Positions 6,540 to 13,199 of a DNA stretch of 13,338 nucleotides are shown piece by piece. How positions within the stretch are numbered: position 1 is the first letter of the stretch; every line of letters starts with the position of its first letter. Location of the stretch: NCBI GenBank assembly GCA_036500145.1, contig DASYCO010000031.1, forward strand, positions 1-13,338. Reading direction: 5' to 3'. The stretch comes from CAMAVH01 sp036500145. GTDB taxonomy: Bacteria; Pseudomonadota; Alphaproteobacteria; SMXQ01. The translations under genes were made by a program, and so were the position numbers. Below the pieces are notes generated by a model. That model made no database searches. It was not told where the DNA came from and saw nothing but the letters and a program-made list of their open reading frames with translations.

Positions 6540-7454
6540 ATGAGCGTTCAAGACACTGCGGCTTCGCCCGTCCAAGGGCTGAGCCATCTGATCATCGAGA
6601 CGCCGGGCATCGAAGCGGCCGAAGAGTTTTACACCAAGCTCTTCGGCTTCGTGCCGGCGGGCCGCGACATGTGGGCGGGCTGCGAGCGCAGCTCCACGCT
6701 GCGCACGCCGTCCGGCCAGTTTCTCGTTTTGGCCGACGCCAAGCCGCTGAAGGAGGATCTCGCCGTCTCGGCGATCCATCAGGGCTATGCGGTCACGGCG
6801 CAGGCGCGCGAGCAGATCCTTGCGGCTGTGCGCGCCAAAGGCGGGGAAGTCTTCAACTATCGCGAAGACCGCCCATCTGAAGTCGCCGACAACGTCTACA
6901 TCACCGATCCGTCCGGCAACCGCGTGCAGCTTTTGGCGCGCGCCAACGGCAACGGGGCCGGGATCGACCACGTCGCCATTGAAGTGAATGACATCCTGTG
7001 GTCGGAGCAGGCGTTCGGCGAGTGGCTGTCGATGCCGATCGAGCATCGCATCGGCTGGGCGGCAATGGATTATGTCGAGGCGAAGGCCGCGGGCGAAGCC
7101 AGCGCGATCCCCGGCTCGCGCTATTGGAACGAGCGTTATTCGGTGTTCGAAACCGAACGCAAGGCGTTGCGGCCCACTCCGCAGATTTACTTCACGCTCA
7201 GCTCCGGCTCGAGCGTCGCCGTCTATCTCGCGAACCGCAACTATCAGTCGACACCCGACACGCAGCGTCTCGGCACGCCGCGCCTCGGCCTGCGCCTGCA
7301 GAAGGGCGGCATCGACGCGGTGGCGCGCACGCTTGAATCCAAGCGCATCAAGTTCGAAGGGCCGGTGCAGCACGGCGCCAACATGCCCATCGCCAAGTCG
7401 CTCTACATGCGCGACCTGGGCGGTAATTTCATCGAATTCACCGAAGCAGCCTAG
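6540..7454 (+). CDS. Two-module VOC family protein (extradiol dioxygenase-like)
   Basis: This 304-residue protein carries two VOC modules in tandem, the layout and size of type I extradiol dioxygenases. Module 1 covers about 13-134 (GLSHLIIETPGIEAAEEFY to DPSGNRVQLL) with His16, His80 and, at the usual Glu position, Gln130. Module 2 covers about 141-302 (GIDHVAIEV to LGGNFIEFTEA) with His144 and Glu299. In classical enzymes the second module holds Fe(II) through two His and one Glu; the middle His is not evident here (GTPRLGLRL). Catalytic ring cleavage is therefore possible but unproven. The frame is open from 6159, inside the previous gene, but the ATG at 6540 has GAGGGA 10 nt upstream and gives the expected VOC N-terminus. 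It starts 14 nt after the previous stop and is the third consecutive VOC gene. Confidence 0.87.
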   Translation: MSVQDTAASPVQGLSHLIIETPGIEAAEEFYTKLFGFVPAGRDMWAGCERSSTLRTPSGQFLVLADAKPLKEDLAVSAIHQGYAVTAQAREQILAAVRAKGGEVFNYREDRPSEVADNVYITDPSGNRVQLLARANGNGAGIDHVAIEVNDILWSEQAFGEWLSMPIEHRIGWAAMDYVEAKAAGEASAIPGSRYWNERYSVFETERKALRPTPQIYFTLSSGSSVAVYLANRNYQSTPDTQRLGTPRLGLRLQKGGIDAVARTLESKRIKFEGPVQHGANMPIAKSLYMRDLGGNFIEFTEAA

Positions 7455-7463
7455 CGAACGCGT

Positions 7464-7481
7464 CTTTCCGGCATCGGAAAG
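7464..7481 (+). other. Intercistronic hairpin before the solute-binding protein gene
   Basis: CTTTCCG (7464-7470) and CGGAAAG (7475-7481) form a perfect 7-bp stem with the tetraloop GCAT, in the 66-nt gap between the third VOC gene and the binding-protein gene. No T-tract follows. Hairpins placed here often mark RNA processing or stabilise the downstream message, which would suit a binding protein needed in excess. Confidence 0.5.
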
Positions 7482-7520
7482 GGCATCGAGCGGCAGAAGC
7501 CGTCGGTAAACAGGGAGACT

Positions 7521-8897
7521 ATGATGAAGAAGTTTGTCAGAGCCGCGCTTGCGGGCTCGTTGGTTGCGGGCCTCATGAGCGCTGGCTTCGCCGCCTCGGC
7601 GGAGGAGCTGCCGAAGTCGCTGCAGAAGATGCTCGACAAGATCAAGCTGCCGGCCGAAGTGACGGCGAACATCAACGAGGAGGTGAACAACATCTCCCCG
7701 GCGATCGTCGCAGCCGCGAAGAAGGAAAAGCGCCTCGACGTCAGCGGCTCGATGGACGTCAAGGAATTCGCCGTGATGGTGCAGCCCTTCAAGGAGCGCT
7801 ATCCCGAGATCGACGTGCGCTACAGCAGCGGCGACCAGTTCTCGCGCAACATCCGCCCGCTGATCGCCTACAAGGAAGGCCGCGTGCTGACCGACATCGT
7901 CGAGGGCCTCGGCGTGAACCTGTCGGAATACAAGCAGGAAGGCGCGCTGCTGAAGCTCGACGACATCCCGAACGTGAAGAACGTTCCCGCCGAGATGAAC
8001 GACAAGGACGGCTACTACGTCGGCCCGCGCATCCGCTACTGGTGCATGACCTACAACACCGACAAGGTGAAGGTCAGCGAGCTGCCGAAGACGTGGGACG
8101 ACATGCTGACCATGCCGGGCCTGCGCAACGGCCGCATGGGCCTCGGCAACCGCCCGAACAACTTCATGATCATGCTGTGGGGCGCCAAGGGCCCCGAATG
8201 GTCGAACAACTACATGGAGAAGCTGTTCACGGTCGTGAAGCCGCAGCTCCGCAAGGAAGGCGCCGACGGCCTGGTGACCCTGGTCGCCGCCGGCGAGCTC
8301 GACATGGCCTTCCCGACGGCGTCCTACCGCACCGCGCAGTCGGTCGAGAAGGGCGCGCCGATCGGCTGGTGGTGCCCGACGCCGGTGCCGGTGTCGTCCT
8401 CGGCCATGGTCATCCTGAACAAGAGCCCGCACCCGAACGCCGGCAAGCTCTACATCAACTGGTTCCTGTCGAAGGAAGGCCAGATCGCGCAGAACTACGC
8501 CGACGGCTCGCCGCCGATCCACAAGGAGCTGCAGCAGAAGGAGTTCTTCCTCTACGCGGACCAGACGATGGACCGCCCGTCGGCCCCGCGCACCCCGCAG
8601 CTGCTGGAAGAGGAAATGCCGAAGGTCGCCAAGATCTGGGACCGCTACTGGCTCGGCGGCGGCGCGCGTCCGCCCGCGACCGTCAACACCGGCCTCGTCT
8701 CCGTCAACAAGAACGGCGCCGAGATCCGCATCCAGGGCGCCACGGAATCCATGGAGACCGTGGCCGTCAACAACACCCGCACCAAGATCAGCGTCGCCGG
8801 CAAGGAAGCCAAGCGCAGCGATCTCAAGGTGGGCATGATGTGCAAGATCAGCTATGCCGGCGAAAATCCGGAAGCGTCTGAAATCGTCTGCCAGTAA
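7521..8897 (+). CDS. ABC transporter periplasmic solute-binding protein with extra C-terminal domain
   Basis: This 458-residue secreted protein would capture the solute for the importer encoded downstream. A Sec signal peptide (MMKK, hydrophobic core, AASA cleavage after about residue 27) precedes a binding-protein fold of the ferric/extracellular solute-binding type. Matching features are AAKKEKRLDVSGS (65-77), the YNTDKV and TWDDML block (178-196), DMAFPTASYR (261-270) and AGKLYINWFLSKEGQ (307-321). No Tyr-Tyr iron ligand pair is evident, so iron is not the likely cargo. Residues 388-458 are an added beta-rich domain (SVNKNGAEIRIQG, NNTRTKISVAGKEAKRSDLKVG, ending EIVCQ) with Cys441 and Cys457 as a possible disulfide. 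Normal relatives end near residue 385. ATG codons at 7521 and 7524 are both possible; GGGAG at 7513-7517 slightly favours the second. Lysine codons appear to be uniformly AAG, which hints at high expression. Confidence 0.88.
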   Translation: MMKKFVRAALAGSLVAGLMSAGFAASAEELPKSLQKMLDKIKLPAEVTANINEEVNNISPAIVAAAKKEKRLDVSGSMDVKEFAVMVQPFKERYPEIDVRYSSGDQFSRNIRPLIAYKEGRVLTDIVEGLGVNLSEYKQEGALLKLDDIPNVKNVPAEMNDKDGYYVGPRIRYWCMTYNTDKVKVSELPKTWDDMLTMPGLRNGRMGLGNRPNNFMIMLWGAKGPEWSNNYMEKLFTVVKPQLRKEGADGLVTLVAAGELDMAFPTASYRTAQSVEKGAPIGWWCPTPVPVSSSAMVILNKSPHPNAGKLYINWFLSKEGQIAQNYADGSPPIHKELQQKEFFLYADQTMDRPSAPRTPQLLEEEMPKVAKIWDRYWLGGGARPPATVNTGLVSVNKNGAEIRIQGATESMETVAVNNTRTKISVAGKEAKRSDLKVGMMCKISYAGENPEASEIVCQ

Positions 8898-8913
8898 ACG
8901 CCTGCAATAACGA

Positions 8914-10158
8914 GTGAGTGCGAACCTGATGTCCGACGCGTCCGTGGCGACCAAGCAAGTGCTGTCAAACGCTGGCGTGGTCCCACGGCCGTCTCTCGCC
9001 GAGCGGGACCGGCGTCATGCCCTCATTCGCCAGGCGATGGCGAAGGAGGGGCTGGACGTCCTCGTCCTGTCGCCGAACACCGCGCGCTGGGGGCAGATGA
9101 TGGCGGACACCCGCTACGTCACCGCCATCGGCGGGTTCGCGACGGAAGTGCTCGCGGTCGTGCCCCGCGAGGGCGACATCACGGCCTACGTCTACAACCG
9201 CGCCGCCTGGTGGGCCAAGGAGGTCGACTGGGTCGCCGACGTCCGCGACGGCCGCAACAAGTGGGGCGAGAACGTCGTCGAGCGCGTGCGCGAGCTCGGG
9301 CTGGAAAAGGGCCGCATCGGCTTTTCCGGCCTGTCCGGCCTCGCCCGCGCGCCGAGCGGCACCATCACCTACGACACGGTCGAGACGGTCAAGGCGGCCT
9401 TCCCCGGCGCCGAGATCGTCAATGCCACGGCCCTGATGCAGGAGGTGCGCACCTGCAAGAGCGACGAGGAAGTCGCCCTGCTCGAGACCTCCGCCGGCAT
9501 CGTCGAGAAGATGATCGACGTCTGCGTCGCGAACGCCCGCCCGGGCGCCGTCGAGAAGACGATCTACGGCCTGATGACGGCGACGCTGCTCGCAAACGAC
9601 GGCGAGCTGCCGAATTTCCTGCTTTTCGCCTCGGGCCCGAACCTGAAGCGCTCGTCCTTCGCGCCAACCAGCCGCGTGATCGAATCGGGCGACCGGATCG
9701 TCAACGAGATCGAGGCCAAGTACGCCGGCTATGGCGCGCAGGCCGTGGCGCCGATGGTGGTCGGCAAGCCCGATCCCCTGTATAAGGAGATGGTCCGCCT
9801 CTCCGGTGTCTGCTTCGAGGCGATCCTCGCGGCCATGAAGCCGGGCGCCACCTTCGGCGACCTGCAGAAGGTCTACGCCGGGGTCGTGGCGCAGGAAGGC
9901 AAGGGCCGCTTTACCACCGGCATCCCGATGATGCATGCGCGCGGCCTGGGCGACGACGGCCCGGCCTTGCTGCGCAAGTCGGACGTCGAGAGCTTCCAGA
10001 ACACGCCCCTGCAGAAGGGCATGACTTTCATCCTTAAGCCTCGCTTGATCGAGGTCGGCGGCAAGGAACGTGCAAGTCTCGGCGATACGGTCGCCGTTAC
10101 GGCTAACGGCGCCAAGCGTCTCGGCAAGCGTCCGCTGGAATTGATCACGATCGACTAG
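8914..10158 (+). CDS. M24-fold (creatinase/Xaa-Pro peptidase superfamily) protein with degenerate metal site
   Basis: Up to 414 residues. The N-terminal domain (about 30-165: RRHALIRQAMAKEGLDVLVL) and the C-terminal pita-bread domain (about 180-410) match M24 proteins such as aminopeptidase P, prolidase and creatinase. By hand alignment the five metal ligands are mostly lost. GDRIVNEIEAKYAGYGAQ (259-276) has Glu265 and Gln276 where two Asp are expected. His341 in MMHARGLGDDGP keeps the His. FILKP (372-376) has Lys375 for Glu, and SLGDT (388-392) has Gly390 for Glu. The catalytic His of creatinase also seems replaced, in the SSFAPTSR segment. So it is probably not a dinuclear metallopeptidase but a metal-independent C-N hydrolase or lyase-like enzyme of unknown specificity. 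The start may be GTG 8914 or ATG 8929; neither has a strong ribosome site. It lies 16 nt after the binding protein and 69 nt before the ATPase gene. Confidence 0.83.
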   Translation: MSANLMSDASVATKQVLSNAGVVPRPSLAERDRRHALIRQAMAKEGLDVLVLSPNTARWGQMMADTRYVTAIGGFATEVLAVVPREGDITAYVYNRAAWWAKEVDWVADVRDGRNKWGENVVERVRELGLEKGRIGFSGLSGLARAPSGTITYDTVETVKAAFPGAEIVNATALMQEVRTCKSDEEVALLETSAGIVEKMIDVCVANARPGAVEKTIYGLMTATLLANDGELPNFLLFASGPNLKRSSFAPTSRVIESGDRIVNEIEAKYAGYGAQAVAPMVVGKPDPLYKEMVRLSGVCFEAILAAMKPGATFGDLQKVYAGVVAQEGKGRFTTGIPMMHARGLGDDGPALLRKSDVESFQNTPLQKGMTFILKPRLIEVGGKERASLGDTVAVTANGAKRLGKRPLELITID

Positions 10159-10169
10159 TACCTTTTCGG

Positions 10170-10204
10170 GCCTCCCGCGCGTCGCACGGGTAGGCGCCTT
10201 TTAT
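10170..10204 (+). terminator. Weak terminator-like hairpin between the M24 and ATPase genes
   Basis: GCCTCCCG (10170-10177) pairs with CGGGTAGGC (10187-10195) with one bulged T and a 9-nt loop, followed three bases later by TTTT (10199-10202). The short T-tract suggests partial termination or attenuation rather than a full stop, since the transporter genes continue on the same strand. Confidence 0.4.
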
Positions 10205-10227
10205 CCCAATGAATCTCAGAAGACGGG

Positions 10228-11337
10228 ATGACCATGATCAGCATTAAGAATCTCCATGTCCATTACCAGGGCGCGGCCGGCAACGTCCACGCCGTGCGCG
10301 GCATCAACATCGAGGTCAAGCAGGGCCAGTTCTACACGATGCTCGGGCCCTCGGGCTGCGGCAAGACGACGACGCTCCGCTGCATCGCCGGCCTCGAGCA
10401 GCCGAGCGGCGGCGAAATCTCGATCAACGGCAAGGTCGTCTACTCCGACAAGTCGAACACGATCGTGCCGCCCTATCGCCGCGACATCGGCATGGTGTTC
10501 CAGTCCTACGCCATCTGGCCGCACCTCAACGTCTTCGAGAACGTGGCCTTCCCGCTGCGCGAGATGAAGAGCCGCCCGTCGAGCGAGGAGATCAAGCGCC
10601 GCGTCATGGACGCCCTGAAGCTCGTGCAGCTGTCGGGCTACGAAGACCGCCCGGCGCCGTTCCTGTCCGGCGGCCAGCAGCAGCGCCTCGCCCTGGCCCG
10701 CGCCCTGGTGCGCGAGCCCGCCGTGCTGCTGCTCGACGAGCCGCTGTCGAACCTCGACGCCAAGCTGCGCGAAGAGACCCGCACGGAAATCCGCGACCTC
10801 GTGAAGCGCCTCGGCATCACGACGGTCTACGTGACCCACGACCAGATCGAAGCGCTCACCATGTCCGACGTCGTCGCCGTCATGGACCGCGGCCTGATCG
10901 TGCAGGAAGCGAGCCCGGTCGACATCTACCGCCAGCCCAAGGTGCGCTTCGTCGCCGACTTCATCGGCCTGACGAACTTCGTGCCCGGCACGGTGAAGGA
11001 AGCCCCGGTCAACGGCTCCAAGCAGGGCGTCGTCGAGACGGCCTCCGGCGTCATCAGGTGCACCCTGCCGGAAGGCGCTTCGAAGGGCGACAAGGTGCTG
11101 ATCGTCGTCCGTCCGGAAGACGTCAACCTCATCCCGGTCGGCTCGGCGACGACGAACAACGTCATCACCGGCGTCGTCTCGGCGGCCATGTTCATGGGCG
11201 ATTCGAAGGAATACCGCATCCAGCTGAAGGACAACGCGGCGATCCGCCTGAAGCTGCATCCGGCCACCGAGATCTCGGAAGGCCAGGAAGTCCACGTCGA
11301 GCTGCCGGCCGAGCGCTGCCGCGCCTTGGCCGAATAG
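10228..11337 (+). CDS. ABC importer ATP-binding subunit (PotA/FbpC type)
   Basis: This 369-residue ATPase powers the importer. All nucleotide-site motifs are intact: Walker A GPSGCGKTT (40-48), Q-loop Gln92 in VFQSYAIWPH, signature LSGGQQQR (146-153), Walker B VLLLDEP (166-172), D-loop SNLDAK and switch His204 in YVTHDQIEAL. The C-terminal part from about residue 250 is a TOBE-type regulatory and substrate-associated domain (VLIVVRPEDVNLIP at 290-303). This design belongs to the polyamine, ferric, thiamine and 2-aminoethylphosphonate importer clan, so the cargo cannot be told from the ATPase. ATG codons at 10228 and 10234 are both possible; the GACGGG just upstream suits the second better. 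The permease gene begins 13 nt after its stop. It would act as a dimer on the cytoplasmic face of the double permease. Confidence 0.95.
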   Translation: MTMISIKNLHVHYQGAAGNVHAVRGINIEVKQGQFYTMLGPSGCGKTTTLRCIAGLEQPSGGEISINGKVVYSDKSNTIVPPYRRDIGMVFQSYAIWPHLNVFENVAFPLREMKSRPSSEEIKRRVMDALKLVQLSGYEDRPAPFLSGGQQQRLALARALVREPAVLLLDEPLSNLDAKLREETRTEIRDLVKRLGITTVYVTHDQIEALTMSDVVAVMDRGLIVQEASPVDIYRQPKVRFVADFIGLTNFVPGTVKEAPVNGSKQGVVETASGVIRCTLPEGASKGDKVLIVVRPEDVNLIPVGSATTNNVITGVVSAAMFMGDSKEYRIQLKDNAAIRLKLHPATEISEGQEVHVELPAERCRALAE

Positions 11338-11350
11338 GCGGGACAAGACC

Positions 11351-13117
11351 ATGGCAACCATCGTTGACGACACGACTTGGAAGATTCGCCAGCCGCGGCT
11401 GGCGAATTTCCACCTGTGGCACTGGATCGTCTTTCTCCTGGTGGTCGTCGCCGTCAGCGTGCCGTTGCTGTTCCTCGTTCTGGGCAGCTTCTCGACGGCG
11501 TCGCTGCCGACCGACTTCTCCTTCTCCAAGATGGACCTCAGCAACTACGAGGACGTCTGGTACGACCCGACGCTCTGGTCGCTGTTCGGCAACACGGTCG
11601 TCTACGTCGGCGGCGCCACCGCCATCGGCCTGGTCGTCGCCGTGGCGCTGGCCTGGCTGGTCGAACGCACGAACATCCCCGGCAAGATGTGGATCTACGC
11701 CGGCGTGCCGATGACGCTCGCCATGCCGGGCATGTTGCAGGCCATGGCCTGGGTGCTGCTGCTCAGCCCCAAGATCGGCTTCATCAACATCTTCGCCATG
11801 TGGGCCTTCCACCTCGATTCCATGCCGTTCAACGTCTACACGCTGGCGGGCATGACGATCATCGAAGGCATCCGCCTGGTGCCGACCGCCTTCCTGATGC
11901 TGGTCCCGCTGCTGCGCTCCATGGACCCGACGCTGGAAGAGGCGGCCGCCATGAGCGGTGCCGCGCCGGCGGCGATGCTGCGCAAGGTCACCGTGCGGCT
12001 CATGCTGCCGGGCCTGCTGGCGGTGCTGATCTACCAGGCCATGACGGCCCTGGAAGTGTTCGAGGTGCCGGGCATCCTCGGCATGCCGGGCAACATCTTC
12101 GTCTTCTCGACGAAGATCTACACGATCCTGCACTCGCCGACCGGCATCCCGGAATACGGCAAGGGCAACGCGCTGGCGATCCTCTACGTCGTCATCGCCA
12201 TCGTCGCCACGGTGCTCTACTCGCGGGTCATCTCGCGCTCGGAGCGCTACTCGATCGTCACCGGCAAGGGCTACCGCCCGCGCGAGGCTAACCTCGGCCG
12301 CTGGAAGTGGCCGGCCGTGGTCCTCGTCGTGCTGTTCCTCAGCCTGTCGATCGTCCTGCCGTTCCTGGTGCTGATGTTCGTCTCGTTCCTGCCCTTCATG
12401 CAGGTGCCGTCCGAGAAGGCCTTCGCGGCCATGAGCTTCGCCAACTACGCGCAGATCTTCAAGGACCGGCTCGTCCTGCAGACCCTGTGGAACACGGCGA
12501 CCATGGTCGCCCTGACCTCGACCATGACCGTGATCTTCTCCTTCGTGATCGCCGTCGTCGTCGTGCGCACGAAGTTCTGGGGCCGCAACATCCTCAACCA
12601 GCTCTCGTTCATGCCGCATGCCATTCCCGGCATCGTCATGGGCCTGGCCTTCCTGTGGGTGTTCCTGAAGCTCGACTCCTGGGGCATCCCCATCCATGGC
12701 GGCACGATCGCGATCTCCATCGCCTTCACCGTCGGCTTCATGGCCTACGGCTCGCGCGCCATGAACGCGGCGATCCTGCAGATCCACAAGGACCTGGAGG
12801 AGGCGGCCCAGACCTCCGGCGCGCCCTACTGGCGGACCATGTGGCGGGTGTTCTTCCCGCTCATGCTGCCGACCTTCGTCGGCGTCTGGATCTGGTCGAT
12901 GCTGCATTCGGTGCGCCAGGCCGGCACGCCGCTGATGCTCTACGAGGGCGCCGACAACCAGGTGCTCAGCGTCTTCATCTGGAACCTATGGGACCGCGGC
13001 GACATTCCGCTCGTCGGCGCCATCGGCACCCTGATGATCCTGGTGCTGCTCGTCATCACTTTGCTGCTGCGCTCCATCGGCTTCGGCCGCGGAACCGCGG
13101 TTCAGAAAAGCAAGTAG
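11351..13117 (+). CDS. ABC importer permease, fused two-domain (FbpB/ThiP type)
   Basis: This 588-residue inner-membrane protein contains both permease halves in one chain, as in ferric and thiamine importers. The first half (about 20-295) has a leading membrane segment (WIVFLLVVVAVSVPLLFLVL) and the EAA loop EEAAAMSGAAPAAMLRKV (196-213). The second half (about 318-575) repeats the plan with EEAAQTSGAPYWRTMWRV (483-500). Both loops have the conserved Gly that docks in the ATPase. About 12 membrane helices are expected. The gene follows the ATPase by 13 nt, with GGGAC just before the ATG as a weak ribosome site. Codons 12-19 are a perfect 24-bp palindrome, listed separately, which could form a hairpin right at the start of the message. 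The binding protein at 7521, the ATPase and this permease make a complete importer. Confidence 0.95.
   Translation: MATIVDDTTWKIRQPRLANFHLWHWIVFLLVVVAVSVPLLFLVLGSFSTASLPTDFSFSKMDLSNYEDVWYDPTLWSLFGNTVVYVGGATAIGLVVAVALAWLVERTNIPGKMWIYAGVPMTLAMPGMLQAMAWVLLLSPKIGFINIFAMWAFHLDSMPFNVYTLAGMTIIEGIRLVPTAFLMLVPLLRSMDPTLEEAAAMSGAAPAAMLRKVTVRLMLPGLLAVLIYQAMTALEVFEVPGILGMPGNIFVFSTKIYTILHSPTGIPEYGKGNALAILYVVIAIVATVLYSRVISRSERYSIVTGKGYRPREANLGRWKWPAVVLVVLFLSLSIVLPFLVLMFVSFLPFMQVPSEKAFAAMSFANYAQIFKDRLVLQTLWNTATMVALTSTMTVIFSFVIAVVVVRTKFWGRNILNQLSFMPHAIPGIVMGLAFLWVFLKLDSWGIPIHGGTIAISIAFTVGFMAYGSRAMNAAILQIHKDLEEAAQTSGAPYWRTMWRVFFPLMLPTFVGVWIWSMLHSVRQAGTPLMLYEGADNQVLSVFIWNLWDRGDIPLVGAIGTLMILVLLVITLLLRSIGFGRGTAVQKSK
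11384..11407. repeat. 24-bp perfect palindrome inside the permease gene, in frame
   Basis: The left arm ATTCGCCAGCCG (11384-11395) is followed without spacer by its exact complement CGGCTGGCGAAT (11396-11407). It covers codons 12-19 (I-R-Q-P-R-L-A-N) exactly, so both strands read the same eight codons. In RNA it could extend by a G-U and an A-U pair into a very stable hairpin about 30 nt after the start codon. Confidence 0.9.
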
Positions 13118-13119
13118 GC

Positions 13120-13135
13120 GGCGACGCGCGTCGCC
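13120..13135. repeat. 16-bp perfect palindrome after the permease stop
   Basis: GGCGACGC (13120-13127) is followed directly by its complement GCGTCGCC (13128-13135), beginning 2 nt after the permease stop. No T-tract follows, so it is not a standard terminator. It could be an RNA-stabilising hairpin at the permease 3' end or a protein-binding site in the 82-nt gap before the DLH gene. Confidence 0.6.
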
Positions 13136-13199
13136 TGCTTGCGCCTCACCCCGGTCCCGCCTCATGCGGATCGGCTCACCATAAGAAAGGGAGATACCC

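Noticed and set aside
7521..8897. Ferric-iron transport role for the binding protein and importer
   Set aside because: The fold clan includes iron importers, but no Tyr-Tyr iron ligand pair is evident and the neighbours are catabolic enzymes, so iron is not supported.
6504..8954. Very long antisense open frame opposite the tandem VOC and binding-protein genes
   Set aside because: Composition is His/Arg/Ala/Val-rich with no recognisable domain, while the plus strand holds clear families across the whole span. It is a GC-rich codon-bias shadow.
11192..12907. Long antisense open frame opposite the ATPase end and the permease
   Set aside because: It reads as His/Asp/Glu/Arg-rich low-complexity sequence, the expected mirror of a hydrophobic membrane protein in GC-rich DNA.
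13092..13103. 12-bp palindrome GAACCGCGGTTC at the permease 3' end
   Set aside because: Several 12-bp palindromes are expected by chance in GC-rich DNA of this length.
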